A DNA stretch of 64,000 nucleotides from CBINFS01 sp966250015 (GCA_966250015.1 CBINFS010000007.1:84166-148165), one strand, 5' to 3'; positions 39,401 to 48,800 are shown, counted from the first letter of the stretch. Numbers and translations are program-made. Notes: generated by a model not told the origin, from the letters alone.

Positions 39401-39510
39401 CAGGCGATCAGCGTGGAGCGCCACCCCCCGACCTGGATATCCTCGCGCAACAGGTCCACGAGATTCTAAAACGACGCCTCGCTGCCGAGCGAAGGCGAGG
39501 CATTCGATAG
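36412..39510 (+). CDS. 1032-residue disordered repeat protein with C-terminal DUF4157-like HELTH domain
   Basis: Starts at GTG 36412 as the best available codon; AAGGAG at 36372 is too far upstream, so the true start is uncertain. Residues 1-~770 are Pro/Glu/Thr-rich with no predicted fold. Two ~97-residue copies of one module stand out, at 37381-37671 and 38452-38742, sharing PRDRS.QAWLERLRARA, EQQP.RPPET and a VRQEG...VE.PAP.RRF.KP ending. The second copy leads straight into a DUF4157-like domain (SVLLTSSATDL, then HELTH at ~829-833). The C-terminus is Pro/Ser-rich then helical (DLDILAQQVHEILKRRLAAERRR). It occupies the slot between tube and baseplate genes: possible cargo, or a substitute tape measure. 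Confidence 0.75.
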   Translation: MLHPTEFQAEPYIEETIQSVEQAPVEIPQEEWGFDSFEQERVLPDADIRPTAETREARTEVAGSQPVEPVASRRPIPLEPEGSGLRQQDISIEKTETGRPRLKESAPVRRQTVQHEEEREGIASEKQKEKPSAPVEMEPMPGGIEVVQARRRPPAHTDTATEATQAATTTQPPPTTTPSEAERTINLFEEAQPSSIELPPSEKPPQADIERSSDELQEAVSNVARSDAPVNRAIRLGATDQDIETTPTPPSRPAGEATPGVEEIALSATGPPVFAPPSVDADLEMTPPVILTIDASEKTGDLETTVQAVDATSETEAIPQPKGSVKVEETEGASAEKWQPRDRSAQAWLERLRARARAKSEGTKDVEQQPERPPETVRDSGAREAPVRAPDTERRVRQEGTGEKVEVPAPLRRFIKPIAPTKLTSVQQRIETSIQAAVLPPPAESTSDQRDIQKALPGEKPAPAETPSETARSSTAPLPSSVLQADTKETENGPVEEVSRELEPGSVGTPAAIDIPLENDTSQPIGEVDITRTSPEEIPVEAPETSRSTVLRGAEIPAPEGVSSSKPHRPATPEKERRGEPAHEVPEVPVPVAQAAQPLTAPEGFQLENVQSGESPLPETEDQVGDNLLEKGDRPLAEKPVEPVVSPDGTPTIYREPMPSSTETTSPVTEETDSLSGEENGVTVEEAEASLSEKEQPRDRSPQAWLERLRARAQAEVDAAKGPEQQPDRPPETQQTSGARQQPVQQREIKPRVRQEGARERVEIPAPVRRFVKPLVGVDPADVQFKRGAQAQNVLDTARADALTVGDSVLLTSSATDLSSPETIGLIAHELTHVARSRKPRYVPPVLQESGQDDLQAPSPLFTGDDEPLARHVEGTVREMARGKMPAMQNAVASPEIERSEEVRAPWGDLPAPWEPFPSWARWPEAIPQRGDSSDSGAGMADFDFGYASTLPSPASSAPSVSDSAGSTESSGASPVQPAERDRLQTDRDGTDTSEKSGDQRGAPPPDLDILAQQVHEILKRRLAAERRRGIR
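37381..37671 (+). repeat. Internal coding repeat, copy 1 (of the 1032-residue protein)
   Basis: About 97 codons starting at VEETEGAS and ending at RRFIKP. Pairs with 38452-38742 at an offset of 1071 bases (357 codons). This copy is not followed by a HELTH domain, which suggests an ancestral duplication of linker plus domain with loss or replacement of one domain. Confidence 0.8.
38452..38742 (+). repeat. Internal coding repeat, copy 2 (of the 1032-residue protein)
   Basis: Second copy of the AWLERLRARA module; it runs into the DUF4157-like domain about 40 codons later. Nucleotide similarity is high in the CGCGATCG-AGCCTGGCTCGAGCGG part and lower elsewhere, so the duplication is not recent. 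Confidence 0.8.
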
Positions 39511-39538
39511 GTAAACGAAACCGTGAGGTATAGTCGCG

Positions 39539-40249
39539 ATGGCCAACACTCTTTCGAGAAATGGATCTTCATCGAATACCGCCACGTCGAGCCCGGCTGC
39601 AAAGACGTACGTGAAGGCGACCCTCGTCGACATCGATACCAATTCGAGGGTCGAATGCATGTTCAACCCGAAGGAATACACGTTCTCGAAGAAGAACCAG
39701 TGGAAGTTCGGCCGGCGCTCGGGGGCGAACATGCCGAAGCTCGAGTTCAGCAGCGGCGATCCGGCAACGATGACCATGCAGCTGCTGTTCGACACCTATG
39801 CCACACGAAAAGACGTCCGGGAGGAGTACACCGACAAAATCTGGGAGATGATGCTTGTAAATCCCAGCCTCAAGGACAACAAGAGCAAAAAGGCGCGGCC
39901 GCCGAAGGTCCACTTTCAATGGGGCAAAACGTGGTCGTTCGATGCGGTCATCACCAGCATCAATCAGAAGTTCACCCTCTTCGATTCGGATGGCACCCCG
40001 CTTCGGGCCGTCCTGGACGTGACCTTCCAGCAGATAAAGGACGAGAAGTTATTTCCTCCCCAGAATCCCACATCCGGTGGAACAGGGGGTGAGAGAGTAT
40101 GGGTCGTGAGCGAGGGCGATACCCTTGGATGGATAGCCTACAAGGAATATGGCAATACGGCGCACTGGCGGGTCATCGCCGATGCCAATCGCCTGAAAAA
40201 TGTACGGCGTCTCGAGCCCGGACGGGCGCTGGCCATTCCAAATCTATAA
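39539..40249 (+). CDS. eCIS LysM baseplate/tube-adaptor protein (Pvc7-like)
   Basis: 236 residues; GAGGT lies upstream of ATG 39539. After a Ser-rich start, residues ~20-175 are the CIS tube-adaptor domain (VECMFNPKEYTFSKKNQWKF, TMQLLFDTYATRKDVREEYT, VHFQWGKTWSFDAVITSINQ, AVLDVTFQQIKDE). The C-terminal ~50 residues are LysM (WVVSEGDTLGWIAYKEYG ... LRRLEPGRALAIP). In PVC and Afp this protein links the tube to the spike and the LysM packs in the baseplate. Confidence 0.93.
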   Translation: MANTLSRNGSSSNTATSSPAAKTYVKATLVDIDTNSRVECMFNPKEYTFSKKNQWKFGRRSGANMPKLEFSSGDPATMTMQLLFDTYATRKDVREEYTDKIWEMMLVNPSLKDNKSKKARPPKVHFQWGKTWSFDAVITSINQKFTLFDSDGTPLRAVLDVTFQQIKDEKLFPPQNPTSGGTGGERVWVVSEGDTLGWIAYKEYGNTAHWRVIADANRLKNVRRLEPGRALAIPNL

Positions 40250-40303
40250 GTATACCACAACGCAATGTATTGACAGCGGACTTAGGTCGAGGGTAAAAAG
40301 ATT

Positions 40304-41965
40304 ATGGCGGATACCAGCAACCTGCTCAGCCATTTTTACATCAAGCTCAATGGAGCAGACGCTTCTGAAGAGCTCATGCTGCAGGTACTCTCGCTTAAGG
40401 TCGAAACGAGCTTGCATCTGCCCAGTGTGGCGACGATTGTGCTGGAAGACTCCACGTTGAAGTGGATCGACGACGAAAGGCTGGCTCCAGGAAAAAGTGT
40501 AGAGATTTCGACGAAGGGGAATGGCGCTAGCAAAAAGCTTTTCGACGGCGAGATCGTCGAGCTCGAGCCGGAGTTCGGCGCCGGCACGCAACGTCTCGTC
40601 GTTCGTGCGTTCGATCGATTACACCGGCTGACTCGGGGTCGGTATGTGAGGTCTTTTGTGAACGTTTCCGACAGTGATCTGGTAGGTCGTATTGCCTCTG
40701 ATGCAGGATTGGATCCGAGGGCAAGGCCGACCAATCACGTCTACGACTATGTTCTGCAGGCGAACGAAACCAATCTTGCGTTTCTGCAGAAACGTGCAGC
40801 GCTGTTTGGGTATTTGCTTTTCGTCGATGGACGTACGCTTCACTTTGAGCCGGTAAAATCCGGTCCTCCCACGGCGACCGTGCAGTGGGGAAACGGGTTG
40901 ATCGAGTTCTTTCCCAGGATGACGACGCTCGAGCAGGTCAGCAGTGTAACGGTGCGCGGGTGGGACTGGCAGGCGAAACAGGAAATCGTCGGGCAGGTGC
41001 AGAACGGGCAAACCAGTCCAAAGGTCGGTCAGAGTAAAAAAGGAGGCGAGCTCGTAAAGAGCGGGTTCAGCATGGAGGCTCCATATTTAATCACGCACCG
41101 ACTCATTCAGGACCAGGGATTGGCCGATCGTCTCGCTCAGGCCGTCGCCGATCGGCACGACAGCCGGTTCATCGAGGCCGATGGTCTCTGCACGGGTAAT
41201 CCGTCGATCGTCGCGGGAGCCACCATCAATATCACGTCCGTCGGTGACCGGTTTAGCGGCTCATACTTTGTCACGAATGCCGTACACACCTTCGATCCAG
41301 CCGAACACTATAAAACTCGGTTCTCCGTTTCCGGCCTCAATCCCACCACACTGCTAAGCCTTATCGTGGCGGCGGAAGAGCAACCGGTTCCAGCACACGT
41401 CGCTATCGGAATTGTGACCAACAACAGTGATCCCGACGGGTTTGGACGCGTCAAGGTGAAGTTTCCCTGGCTCTCGTCTGATCACGAGAGTGACTGGGTG
41501 AGAATCGCGGTGCCGGGCGGTGGAGATAAACGCGGTATGCAGTTCCTGCCGGAAGTGAATGACGAGGTGCTGGTTGCCTTCGAGCTTGGAGACATTCAGA
41601 GTCCTTACGTGATTGGCGGCCTGTGGAATGGCAGGGACAAACCACCATTACCCAATAACGAAGCGACGAAAAGCGGGCAGGTTGTAAAGCGCGTCATTTA
41701 TTCGCGCACGGGCCACAAGATCATCATCGACGACGACCCTTCGGGTGGCGGAATCACCATACAGGACAAGAGCGACAACGTCATTCAATTGGATACCCGC
41801 ACAAACAAACTGACCGTCAACGTAGCTGGAAACATCGAGATGACGGCCAAGGGTGACATAAAAATGAAGGCCAGTGGGAGGGTGGAGATCGAAAGCAACG
41901 CGAACGTCCGCGTCCAGGCCGCTTCGACAGTCGACGTGAAGGGAAGCATGATCAATTTGAACTGA
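40304..41965 (+). CDS. eCIS VgrG-like central spike (Pvc8-like)
   Basis: 553 residues; GAGGG precedes ATG 40304. Order: phage late control D/gp27-like domains (~1-350, e.g. VRAFDRLHRLTRGRYVRSF; YVLQANETNLAFLQKRAA; LFVDGRTLHFEP), gp5 OB fold at ~365-450 (VTNNSDPDGFGRVKVKFPW, DWVRIAVPGGG, EVNDEVLVAFELGD, VIGGLWNG), then a gp5-type beta-helix with repeated short strands (IEMTAKGDIKMKASGRVEIE). Trimeric needle that carries the PAAR tip encoded 10 bases downstream. Confidence 0.95.
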   Translation: MADTSNLLSHFYIKLNGADASEELMLQVLSLKVETSLHLPSVATIVLEDSTLKWIDDERLAPGKSVEISTKGNGASKKLFDGEIVELEPEFGAGTQRLVVRAFDRLHRLTRGRYVRSFVNVSDSDLVGRIASDAGLDPRARPTNHVYDYVLQANETNLAFLQKRAALFGYLLFVDGRTLHFEPVKSGPPTATVQWGNGLIEFFPRMTTLEQVSSVTVRGWDWQAKQEIVGQVQNGQTSPKVGQSKKGGELVKSGFSMEAPYLITHRLIQDQGLADRLAQAVADRHDSRFIEADGLCTGNPSIVAGATINITSVGDRFSGSYFVTNAVHTFDPAEHYKTRFSVSGLNPTTLLSLIVAAEEQPVPAHVAIGIVTNNSDPDGFGRVKVKFPWLSSDHESDWVRIAVPGGGDKRGMQFLPEVNDEVLVAFELGDIQSPYVIGGLWNGRDKPPLPNNEATKSGQVVKRVIYSRTGHKIIIDDDPSGGGITIQDKSDNVIQLDTRTNKLTVNVAGNIEMTAKGDIKMKASGRVEIESNANVRVQAASTVDVKGSMINLN

Positions 41966-41975
41966 GGTGCGCACC

Positions 41976-42371
41976 ATGGGACAACCGGCCGCGAAACAGG
42001 GCGATCGGATCATGGCAACGGACACCCACATCATCATGGTGCCATCCCCGGGGGGACCGGTGCCGACGCCGCTGCCGCATCCCTTCAACGGGATCCTCAA
42101 CGGATCGTTGAGCACAAACGTCAAGGTCATGGGTCTTCCGGCGGCGACCGTCGGGAGCACCGCAACGAATACTCCACCTCACATTCCGCAAGGCGGTCCT
42201 TTCCAAAAACCTCCGACCAATCAGGGGAAGATCATCATGGGCAGCACGACCGTGAAGATTAACGGCAAGATGGCCGCGCGGAATGGCGATACGGCGCAAA
42301 CGTGCAACGACCCCGTGGACCTACCCATCGGTAAGGTGATCGCCATGGGCACCGTTTTTATTGGAGGGTGA
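41976..42371 (+). CDS. PAAR-like spike tip protein (Pvc10-like)
   Basis: 131 residues; ATG 41976 follows GAGGTG at 6 bases, and an upstream start 9 bases earlier is less favoured. PAAR features: AAKQGDRIMATDTHIIMVPSPGG, HPFNGILNGS, KVMGLPAATVGS, VKINGKMAARNGDTAQTC. It caps the VgrG-like needle and could carry payload extensions; here it is minimal with no extra domain. Confidence 0.93.
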   Translation: MGQPAAKQGDRIMATDTHIIMVPSPGGPVPTPLPHPFNGILNGSLSTNVKVMGLPAATVGSTATNTPPHIPQGGPFQKPPTNQGKIIMGSTTVKINGKMAARNGDTAQTCNDPVDLPIGKVIAMGTVFIGG

Positions 42372-42374
42372 GAC

Positions 42375-42770
42375 ATGAGAGACTTTCTGGGCGTCGGCTG
42401 GGCTTTTCCGGTCTCCATCGACCAGCACGGACGAATGGCGCTGGCGCATCACGAGCAGGATATCGAAGAAGCGATACGCATCATTTTGCTGACGCCGAAA
42501 GGCCAGCGCATGATGCGTCCGGAGTTTGGCTGCCAGATTCACGACCTGATATTTGCGCCGAACGACGCTACCACAGCCGGACTGGCTGCTTACTTCGTCC
42601 AGGAAGCGCTGGGCATGTGGGAGCCGCGTATCGAGCTAACGCACGTGGCAGCCTATCCCGATGCGAACGACAACAGCCGGTTGCTGATCGAGATCGAGTA
42701 TCGGATAAAGGCAACCCACGACTCTCGCACGCTGGTTTTCCCGTTTTACCGGATTCCCGAAGAGCACTGA
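42375..42770 (+). CDS. gp25-like baseplate wedge protein (Pvc9-like)
   Basis: 131 residues, starting 3 bases after the PAAR stop. gp25/W family: FLGVGWAFPVSID, EQDIEEAIRIILLTPKGQRMMRPEFGCQIHDLIFAPND, IEIEYRIKATHDSRTLVFPFY. The EFG.......F.PN motif links the wedge to the sheath base. Confidence 0.95.
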   Translation: MRDFLGVGWAFPVSIDQHGRMALAHHEQDIEEAIRIILLTPKGQRMMRPEFGCQIHDLIFAPNDATTAGLAAYFVQEALGMWEPRIELTHVAAYPDANDNSRLLIEIEYRIKATHDSRTLVFPFYRIPEEH

Positions 42771-42797
42771 CGGCTACAACACTGACGATAGATTCCC

Positions 42798-44804
42798 ATG
42801 CCGCTGCCGACACCCAACCTCGACAATCGCACTTTTCAGCAGATCGTGGATGAAGCCAAGGGTCTCATTCCACGTTACTGCCCTGAGTGGACCGATCACA
42901 ACGTGAGCGATCCGGGCGTCACGTTGATCGAGCTGTTCGCCTGGATGACCGACATGCTCCTATACCGTGTGAACAAGGTTCCGGACATGATGTACGTGCG
43001 GTTCCTGGAGCTAATCGGTATTCGACTGGAGCCGCCGCGGCCGGCTCAAACGGCGATCACATTCTATTTATCCGCGGCGCAACCCACCGACATCACGATA
43101 GGGGCAGAGACGGAGGTGGCCACCGTTCGTACGGAGACTACCCCGTCGATCATTTTTACCACGGAAGCCGATCTTACGATTCGGAAACCGATCCTCATCG
43201 GTGCGCTGACCCGAAGAAGCTCCAAGCAGCAGGATCCCGAGTGGATTCAGCACGATCTACGCCACTTCGAAACGACGGGACGCCAAACGTCCATTTTCCA
43301 CAAAAAACCCGGTCCGGGCGATGCCTTTTATCTGGGCTTTTCGAATGACCTGAGCCGCCACGTCCTTGCGCTCGTGCTGGACTGTGATCTCGCGGGTGGC
43401 GCCGGCATCGACCCGAGGAATCCCCCGATCGAATGGCAGGTCTGGCAGGGGGGGGTGGCGCGATGGGTCAATTGCGAGGTCGAATGGGATGGCACGGGCG
43501 GCTTCAATCGCTCGGGAGAAATCATACTTCATCTCCCCTTGATGGCCGAACACCGACTGCACACGCTGTCCGGTTACTGGCTACGGTGCCGTCTGACGGA
43601 CGCTCAGGCGCGTGAAGGCTCATACGAAGTGTCTCCCAGCGTACGGACCATGCGTGTCGAGTCACGTGGGGGTACGGTCAACGCGCGACATGCCACGACG
43701 GTAAGGAATGAGTATCTCGGTATCAGCGACGGGACTGCGGCGCAAACCTTCAAACTGATGCACGCCCCGGTACTGAGCCGTGATCCGGAGCAGGATTACG
43801 TCGTCGTCACGCTGCCGGATGGCGGTCAGGAAACCTATCATGAGGTGCGTGACTTTGCCGATTCGGACGCCGAGGATCGGGTCTTTACGCTCGATAGCAT
43901 CGAAGGCGAGATTTCCCTGGGGCCCTCGTTGCTGCAGCCGGACGGACGAATTTATTCGTTCGGAGCAATCCCACCAAAGGGGAGTGTCCTGCGATTCAGC
44001 CGCTATCAGCACGGGGGCGGCATAGAGGGAAACGTTCCTACCGACACGCTGACGGTGCTCAAGACGTCGATCCCGTACGTGGCACAGGTAACCAATCGAA
44101 GGCCCGCGGTAGGCGGACGTAACGCTCAGACGCTCGAAGACGCCAAACTCAGGGCTCCGCAAACGCTGCGGACGAGAACGCGCGCAGTAACGGCGGAAGA
44201 CTACGAGTTCCTGGCGATGCAGGTACCGGGTGTAGCACGTGCCAAGTGCTTAGCGCCAGGTGCTCAACCGGGTGACCCTACTGACCTCAAGCCGGGCCAG
44301 GTCTTCGTCATCGTGTTGCCCGAAGCGGACCTGCCGCTGGACAGCTATCCGCCCGAACAGCTCGTGCCCTCCGCCGAGCTTCGTTCGGCGGTCCTTCAAT
44401 ACCTCGAAGAGAGGCGGCTGATCGGCACGACGCTGGAAGTGCGAGGACCGCAATACATCTGGGTTTCAGTGCATGCAACCCTGGTCGTGCAGGAAGGAAT
44501 CGACCCGGAGACGAACGACCAGATACGGAGGCGTGCGGAAACCGAACTGTACCGGTATTTGAACCCGTTTGTCGGCGGGCCCAGGCAGGATGGATGGACT
44601 TTTGGGCGGGATCTCCATTCTACCGAGATTTACAGCCTGCTTCAGCGGGTACCTGGCGTGGAATTCGTTGGTAGTATCAATATTTCCGTTACGGAGCCCG
44701 GCGGAAGTCCGGCGAAGGCGGCGCCTACCAAGGCCCCACCACGTATTGCCGTTCCCCGGCACGGTTTGATCTGTTCGAGCGGCCACCAGGTCATCATCAC
44801 CTGA
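42798..44804 (+). CDS. Baseplate J-like protein (Pvc11-like)
   Basis: 668 residues. Typical start PNLDNRTFQQIVDEAKGLIPRYCPEWTDHNVSDPGVTLIELFAWMTDMLLYRVNKVPD, then beta-rich domains and the gp6/J core near the C-terminus: RTRAVTAEDYEFLAMQVPGVARAKCL, QVFVIVLPE, YLEERRLIGTTLEVRGPQYIWVSV and LLQRVPGVEFVGSI. Forms the wedge ring with the Pvc12 protein. Length is shorter than PVC Pvc11 (over 900), mainly in the middle domains. Confidence 0.95.
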   Translation: MPLPTPNLDNRTFQQIVDEAKGLIPRYCPEWTDHNVSDPGVTLIELFAWMTDMLLYRVNKVPDMMYVRFLELIGIRLEPPRPAQTAITFYLSAAQPTDITIGAETEVATVRTETTPSIIFTTEADLTIRKPILIGALTRRSSKQQDPEWIQHDLRHFETTGRQTSIFHKKPGPGDAFYLGFSNDLSRHVLALVLDCDLAGGAGIDPRNPPIEWQVWQGGVARWVNCEVEWDGTGGFNRSGEIILHLPLMAEHRLHTLSGYWLRCRLTDAQAREGSYEVSPSVRTMRVESRGGTVNARHATTVRNEYLGISDGTAAQTFKLMHAPVLSRDPEQDYVVVTLPDGGQETYHEVRDFADSDAEDRVFTLDSIEGEISLGPSLLQPDGRIYSFGAIPPKGSVLRFSRYQHGGGIEGNVPTDTLTVLKTSIPYVAQVTNRRPAVGGRNAQTLEDAKLRAPQTLRTRTRAVTAEDYEFLAMQVPGVARAKCLAPGAQPGDPTDLKPGQVFVIVLPEADLPLDSYPPEQLVPSAELRSAVLQYLEERRLIGTTLEVRGPQYIWVSVHATLVVQEGIDPETNDQIRRRAETELYRYLNPFVGGPRQDGWTFGRDLHSTEIYSLLQRVPGVEFVGSINISVTEPGGSPAKAAPTKAPPRIAVPRHGLICSSGHQVIIT

Positions 44805-44875
44805 TAGAGATAGGAAAGTACGGGTCCTTAATCGGATACCGTAATTCAAAAACCCTGAACAACCGGTCGAAGAAA

Positions 44876-45841
44876 GTGGAAGCCATCATCGGGCAGCTCG
44901 TCATTCGGTTCGAGGGTGACGTGTTACAACGCACGTCGATAAGAGGAGGGGTGCTCCAGCTCGGTCGTCTTCCTGCAAATGACGTCGTACTGCCCCACCC
45001 GCACGTATCTCGTAACCATGCTGAGCTGAGATGGGATGAAACCAGCGGGCTCACCCTGACCGACCTGGGCAGTACACACGGGACCCTTCTCAACGGTGAA
45101 GAGATCCTTCCCAATCAGCCTCACGTGATCACGCCGGGGTCTACGTTTCAGATCGGTCCATACCTGATCACGTTTGAGCCGGCCGACCTGCCGGTCGGAT
45201 ACGTGGCTGAGGAAGACGGCGGGCCGGGCACCCCGGACATTACGGACGTCGAGGTGAGCTCACCCGGTATGTATCTGCCATCAGTCGAGGCTCTTCGGTC
45301 CTCCGGAGATGGTTACGCGAGCGATTTCTTTGCGCAGCCTCGTGCTTCATATCCGGTGCAACGTGCGGCCGGGCCGCTCAGCCGCTACCTGCTCGACCTC
45401 CCCGCGCTTTATCAGGAGAATGATTTTCTCGGGCGGTTTTTGCTGATTTTTGAAAGCATCTGGGAGCCGATCGAACAGCGGCAGGATGCAATCCACATGT
45501 ACTTCGACCCGCACACCTGCCCCAGCTCGTTTCTGCCCTGGCTTGCAAGCTGGTTCGATCTTTCGCTCAGCGAGCACTGGCCGGAGGCGCGGAGGCGGAG
45601 GTTGCTGGCCGAGGCGACCACGCTCTACCGGTGGCGCGGTACGCGGTACGGATTGGTTCGGATGATCGAGCTCTGTACGGGACTGACGCCCCAGGTCACC
45701 GAATCGACGCAACAGCCCTTCGTGTTTCACGTCCAAATCCGAATTCCACCCGACCACGAGGTCGAAGCGGAGTTCATCGAAAAGATCATTCTCTCACATA
45801 AGCCGGCTCACGCAGGCTACATTCTGGAGATTGAGCGATGA
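44876..45841 (+). CDS. FHA domain fused to baseplate tail protein I (Pvc12-like)
   Basis: 321 residues from GTG 44876; the FHA begins within five residues, so no longer start is expected. FHA at ~5-100: LQLGRLPANDVVL (Gly30-Arg31), VSRNHAEL (Ser45, His48), LGSTHGTLLNG, where the usual Asn is His, a variant seen in other FHA domains. An acidic linker (~105-155) leads to the tail protein I domain at ~160-321: LSRYLLDLPALYQENDFLGRFLLIFESIWEPIE, FDPHTCPSSFLPWLASWFDL, RRRRLLAEATTLYRWRGT and VRMIELCTG. It sits in the wedge ring with Pvc11. The FHA would present a phosphothreonine-binding site on the baseplate. The kinase gene overlaps its stop by 4 bases. Confidence 0.92.
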   Translation: MEAIIGQLVIRFEGDVLQRTSIRGGVLQLGRLPANDVVLPHPHVSRNHAELRWDETSGLTLTDLGSTHGTLLNGEEILPNQPHVITPGSTFQIGPYLITFEPADLPVGYVAEEDGGPGTPDITDVEVSSPGMYLPSVEALRSSGDGYASDFFAQPRASYPVQRAAGPLSRYLLDLPALYQENDFLGRFLLIFESIWEPIEQRQDAIHMYFDPHTCPSSFLPWLASWFDLSLSEHWPEARRRRLLAEATTLYRWRGTRYGLVRMIELCTGLTPQVTESTQQPFVFHVQIRIPPDHEVEAEFIEKIILSHKPAHAGYILEIER

Positions 45842-48800
45842 GTAGTCGAGTTGGAACTGTGCTGGGTAACTACCGGCTCACTTCCCTCATCGGAAGCGGC
45901 AGCATGGGGGACGTTTTCCGTGGGCAGCACGTCCAGAAGGATCGAACCGCTGCAGTTAAGGTGCTGCGAGGGGAAGCCATTGCGACCCTTCGGCATCATC
46001 TGCGACGGGATATGAAACGGGTGCTGGAGCTTGACCACCCTAACATCGTTCGGCTGTACGAGCTCGGAGAGGAGGATGGTGCGTTTTTTCTGGTATACGA
46101 ATACGTTCCGGATGGCTCGCTACGAACCATGCTCCAGCGGCGGCGGGAATCGAGGCAAGGCGGAACGCTCACGCAAGACCTCCGCCTGGTCTATCAGGCA
46201 TCGCAGGCGCTGGCGTACGCCCACAAGCGCGGATTCGTCCACTGTGACGTCAAGCCCGACAACCTGCTGCTTAGCAGATCGGGTAACGTTTATACTGTGA
46301 AGGTGGCTGACTTTGGCCTCATGCAACTCGTGCAGGCCGATGCGGTCACGGCGACCGACGTCATCCTCGGCACGCCGGCCTACATGTCTCCCGAACAGTG
46401 CCAGGGCTTGCAGGCCGAGCCGCGGAGTGACATCTATTCTCTTGGCGTCGTCCTTTACGAGATTGCCACGGGTTACCTGCCCTTCGATGCAAACACCCCG
46501 TCCGAAGCAATTCATAAGCACGTATCCGCAAAACCGATCCCTCCGAGAGAAGTGCGCAGGGATCTACCCGTACGTCTCGAGGAGATCATCCTGCGGTGCC
46601 TGGCCAAGCGGCCGGGCGAGCGGTACCCATCGGCGGAGGCGCTGGGCCAGGCGCTCGTCGACTTTGACCGATCGATTTTGCCGGCGCCTCCGGTCGTTCG
46701 AAAAGCGCCCGTCAGGGAAGAGGAAACGCTGGCATTTCCTGCCGCCAGTGTTCCGCAGCATCCACAGATTCGCGTGCTCGACGAACGGGGGCACGAGCTG
46801 CAAAAAATCACGCTGCACAAGTCCATCGACATTGGACGTGGAGAGGAAAACAACGTCGTCCTTCCCGAGAAGGTCGTTTCTTCGCGTCACGCCCGCGTCG
46901 ATTGGGACGGTACACGGTTAACCGTTGTTGACCTGGGTTCAAAAAACCACACCCGTCTGGGCGAAACCATCCTGGTACCGAACGCACCGCGCGAATGGGC
47001 GCAGGGTCAGGTTTTAAAAATTGGTACGTACCGCCTTGAGGTCGAGTACCCGCACGTGGTTCAGAAACCGAGCACGATACGTTACGAGGAGGATCAGACG
47101 GTGCTGGCGGGTGGCCGTGAGTTGGGTGCTGAGACGTACGTGTCGTCTGCCGAGGCGACCGGGTTTGGGGAGCAGCCTGCCGAGGCGCCGCTGCCGAAGG
47201 TTCGGGTGCTCGACAAGGCGGGGAAGGAGCTGCAGGTGATTGAGCTGCGCGACGAGCTGACGATCGGGCGGAAGGAGGACAGCGGGATCGTGCTGGCGGA
47301 CCGCGTGGTGTCGCTGCAACACGCACGGCTTAATTGGGACGGGTCGCGGGTGACCGTGACTGATCTCCGCTCGTCCAACGGCACACGCCTCGACAGCACG
47401 ACAGTTGCTCCCGATTCGCCTGAGGTATGGGCGCAGGGTCAGGTTTTAAAAATTGGTCCGTACCGCCTGGAGGTCGAATACCCCGAGGTGGTGCCGAAGC
47501 CGAGCGCCGCCCGTTACGTGGAAGACCAAACGATGCCGGTGGGTGGCCGTGAGTTGGGTGCTGAGACGTACGTGTCGTCTGCCGAGGCGACCGGGTTTGG
47601 GGAGCAGCCTGCCGAGGCGCCGCTGCCGAAGGTTCGGGTGCTCGACAAGGCGGGGAAGGAGCTGCAGGTGATTGAGCTGCGCGACGAGCTGACGATCGGG
47701 CGGAAGGAGGACAGCGGGATCGTGCTGGCGGACCGCGTGGTGTCGCTGCAACACGCACGGCTTAATTGGGACGGGTCGCGGGTGACCGTGACTGATCTCC
47801 GCTCGTCCAACGGCACACGCCTTGGCGGGACGCGCCTCGTACCGAACACCGCACAGGTATGGCAGCCCGGTGATCTGCTCGAGATAGGATCCTACCGGTT
47901 TGAACTGGAGCAGATTACTCCGGTCGTTTCTGAAACGTCCATGGTTCGCCAGCTCGTCGAGGTGGATAGAATCGGAGTCACGCTTGAAGAAAATGAGCTC
48001 GAGCTGGAGCCTGGAACGCCCACGGTTTTGAGCGTGACACTTGCCAATCACGGTGAAACGGTGGACCACTTTTCGTTGAGGGTGGACGGTATCGACGAGC
48101 GGTGGGTAATCGGACCGCCTCGTCCGCCTCAACTGTTTCCCGGTTCGGAAACCGTGGTGCCGCTTACGGTTCTCGTTCCGCGCGACCCTGCCAGCGAGGC
48201 GCGCACATATCACGTGAACGTAAGAGCCCTTTCTAAGGACCGTGACTGGGAATACGGCCAGGCCTCGGCGCAGTGGAGGGTTTTGCCCTACGAAGCGACC
48301 GAGTTCACCATTGCGCCTGCGAGAGTTCGTTCGAGAGGGGATGCGCGCTTCCGGATCGTGCTCCGGAACAACGGCAACGTACCGGTCGACTACAAGGTGT
48401 TCGCGGATGACGACGAGCAGGTCCTTCGCTACGATTTTAGCAACGCGACGCTGTCGGCCGGCCCGGGTGAGACCGCTACGACCGGACTGATAGCCTCGAG
48501 GGCCCGACGCTGGTTTGGCGCTCCGCAACCCTTCAGCCTCAACGTTTCCGCCGTTCCACTGACGAAGGGGCCGCCGCAGGCGGCGAGCGCGCAGTTCGTC
48601 CACCAGGCGATCATTCCGTCCTGGCTGCCGCCGGTGGCCATCCTGGTATTACTGTTCCTTGCATTTTCCCTATATCGCTGGATTACGCAGCCGCCGACGA
48701 TTCAGAATCTCGTGGTCGAGCCGACTAATCCAGTGTCCGGACAGGCCGTCACCGTACGTTGGGAGGTTGCACATGCGACCGAAGTGGTCTTTTTACCGCT

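Noticed and set aside
47109..47822. CRISPR or mobile repeat
   Set aside because: Two long in-frame copies encode FHA domains; no short regularly spaced repeats or inverted ends.
47446..48603. 385-residue minus-strand frame across the FHA/kinase gene
   Set aside because: Shadow of the kinase gene, duplicated partly because of the 282-bp repeat.
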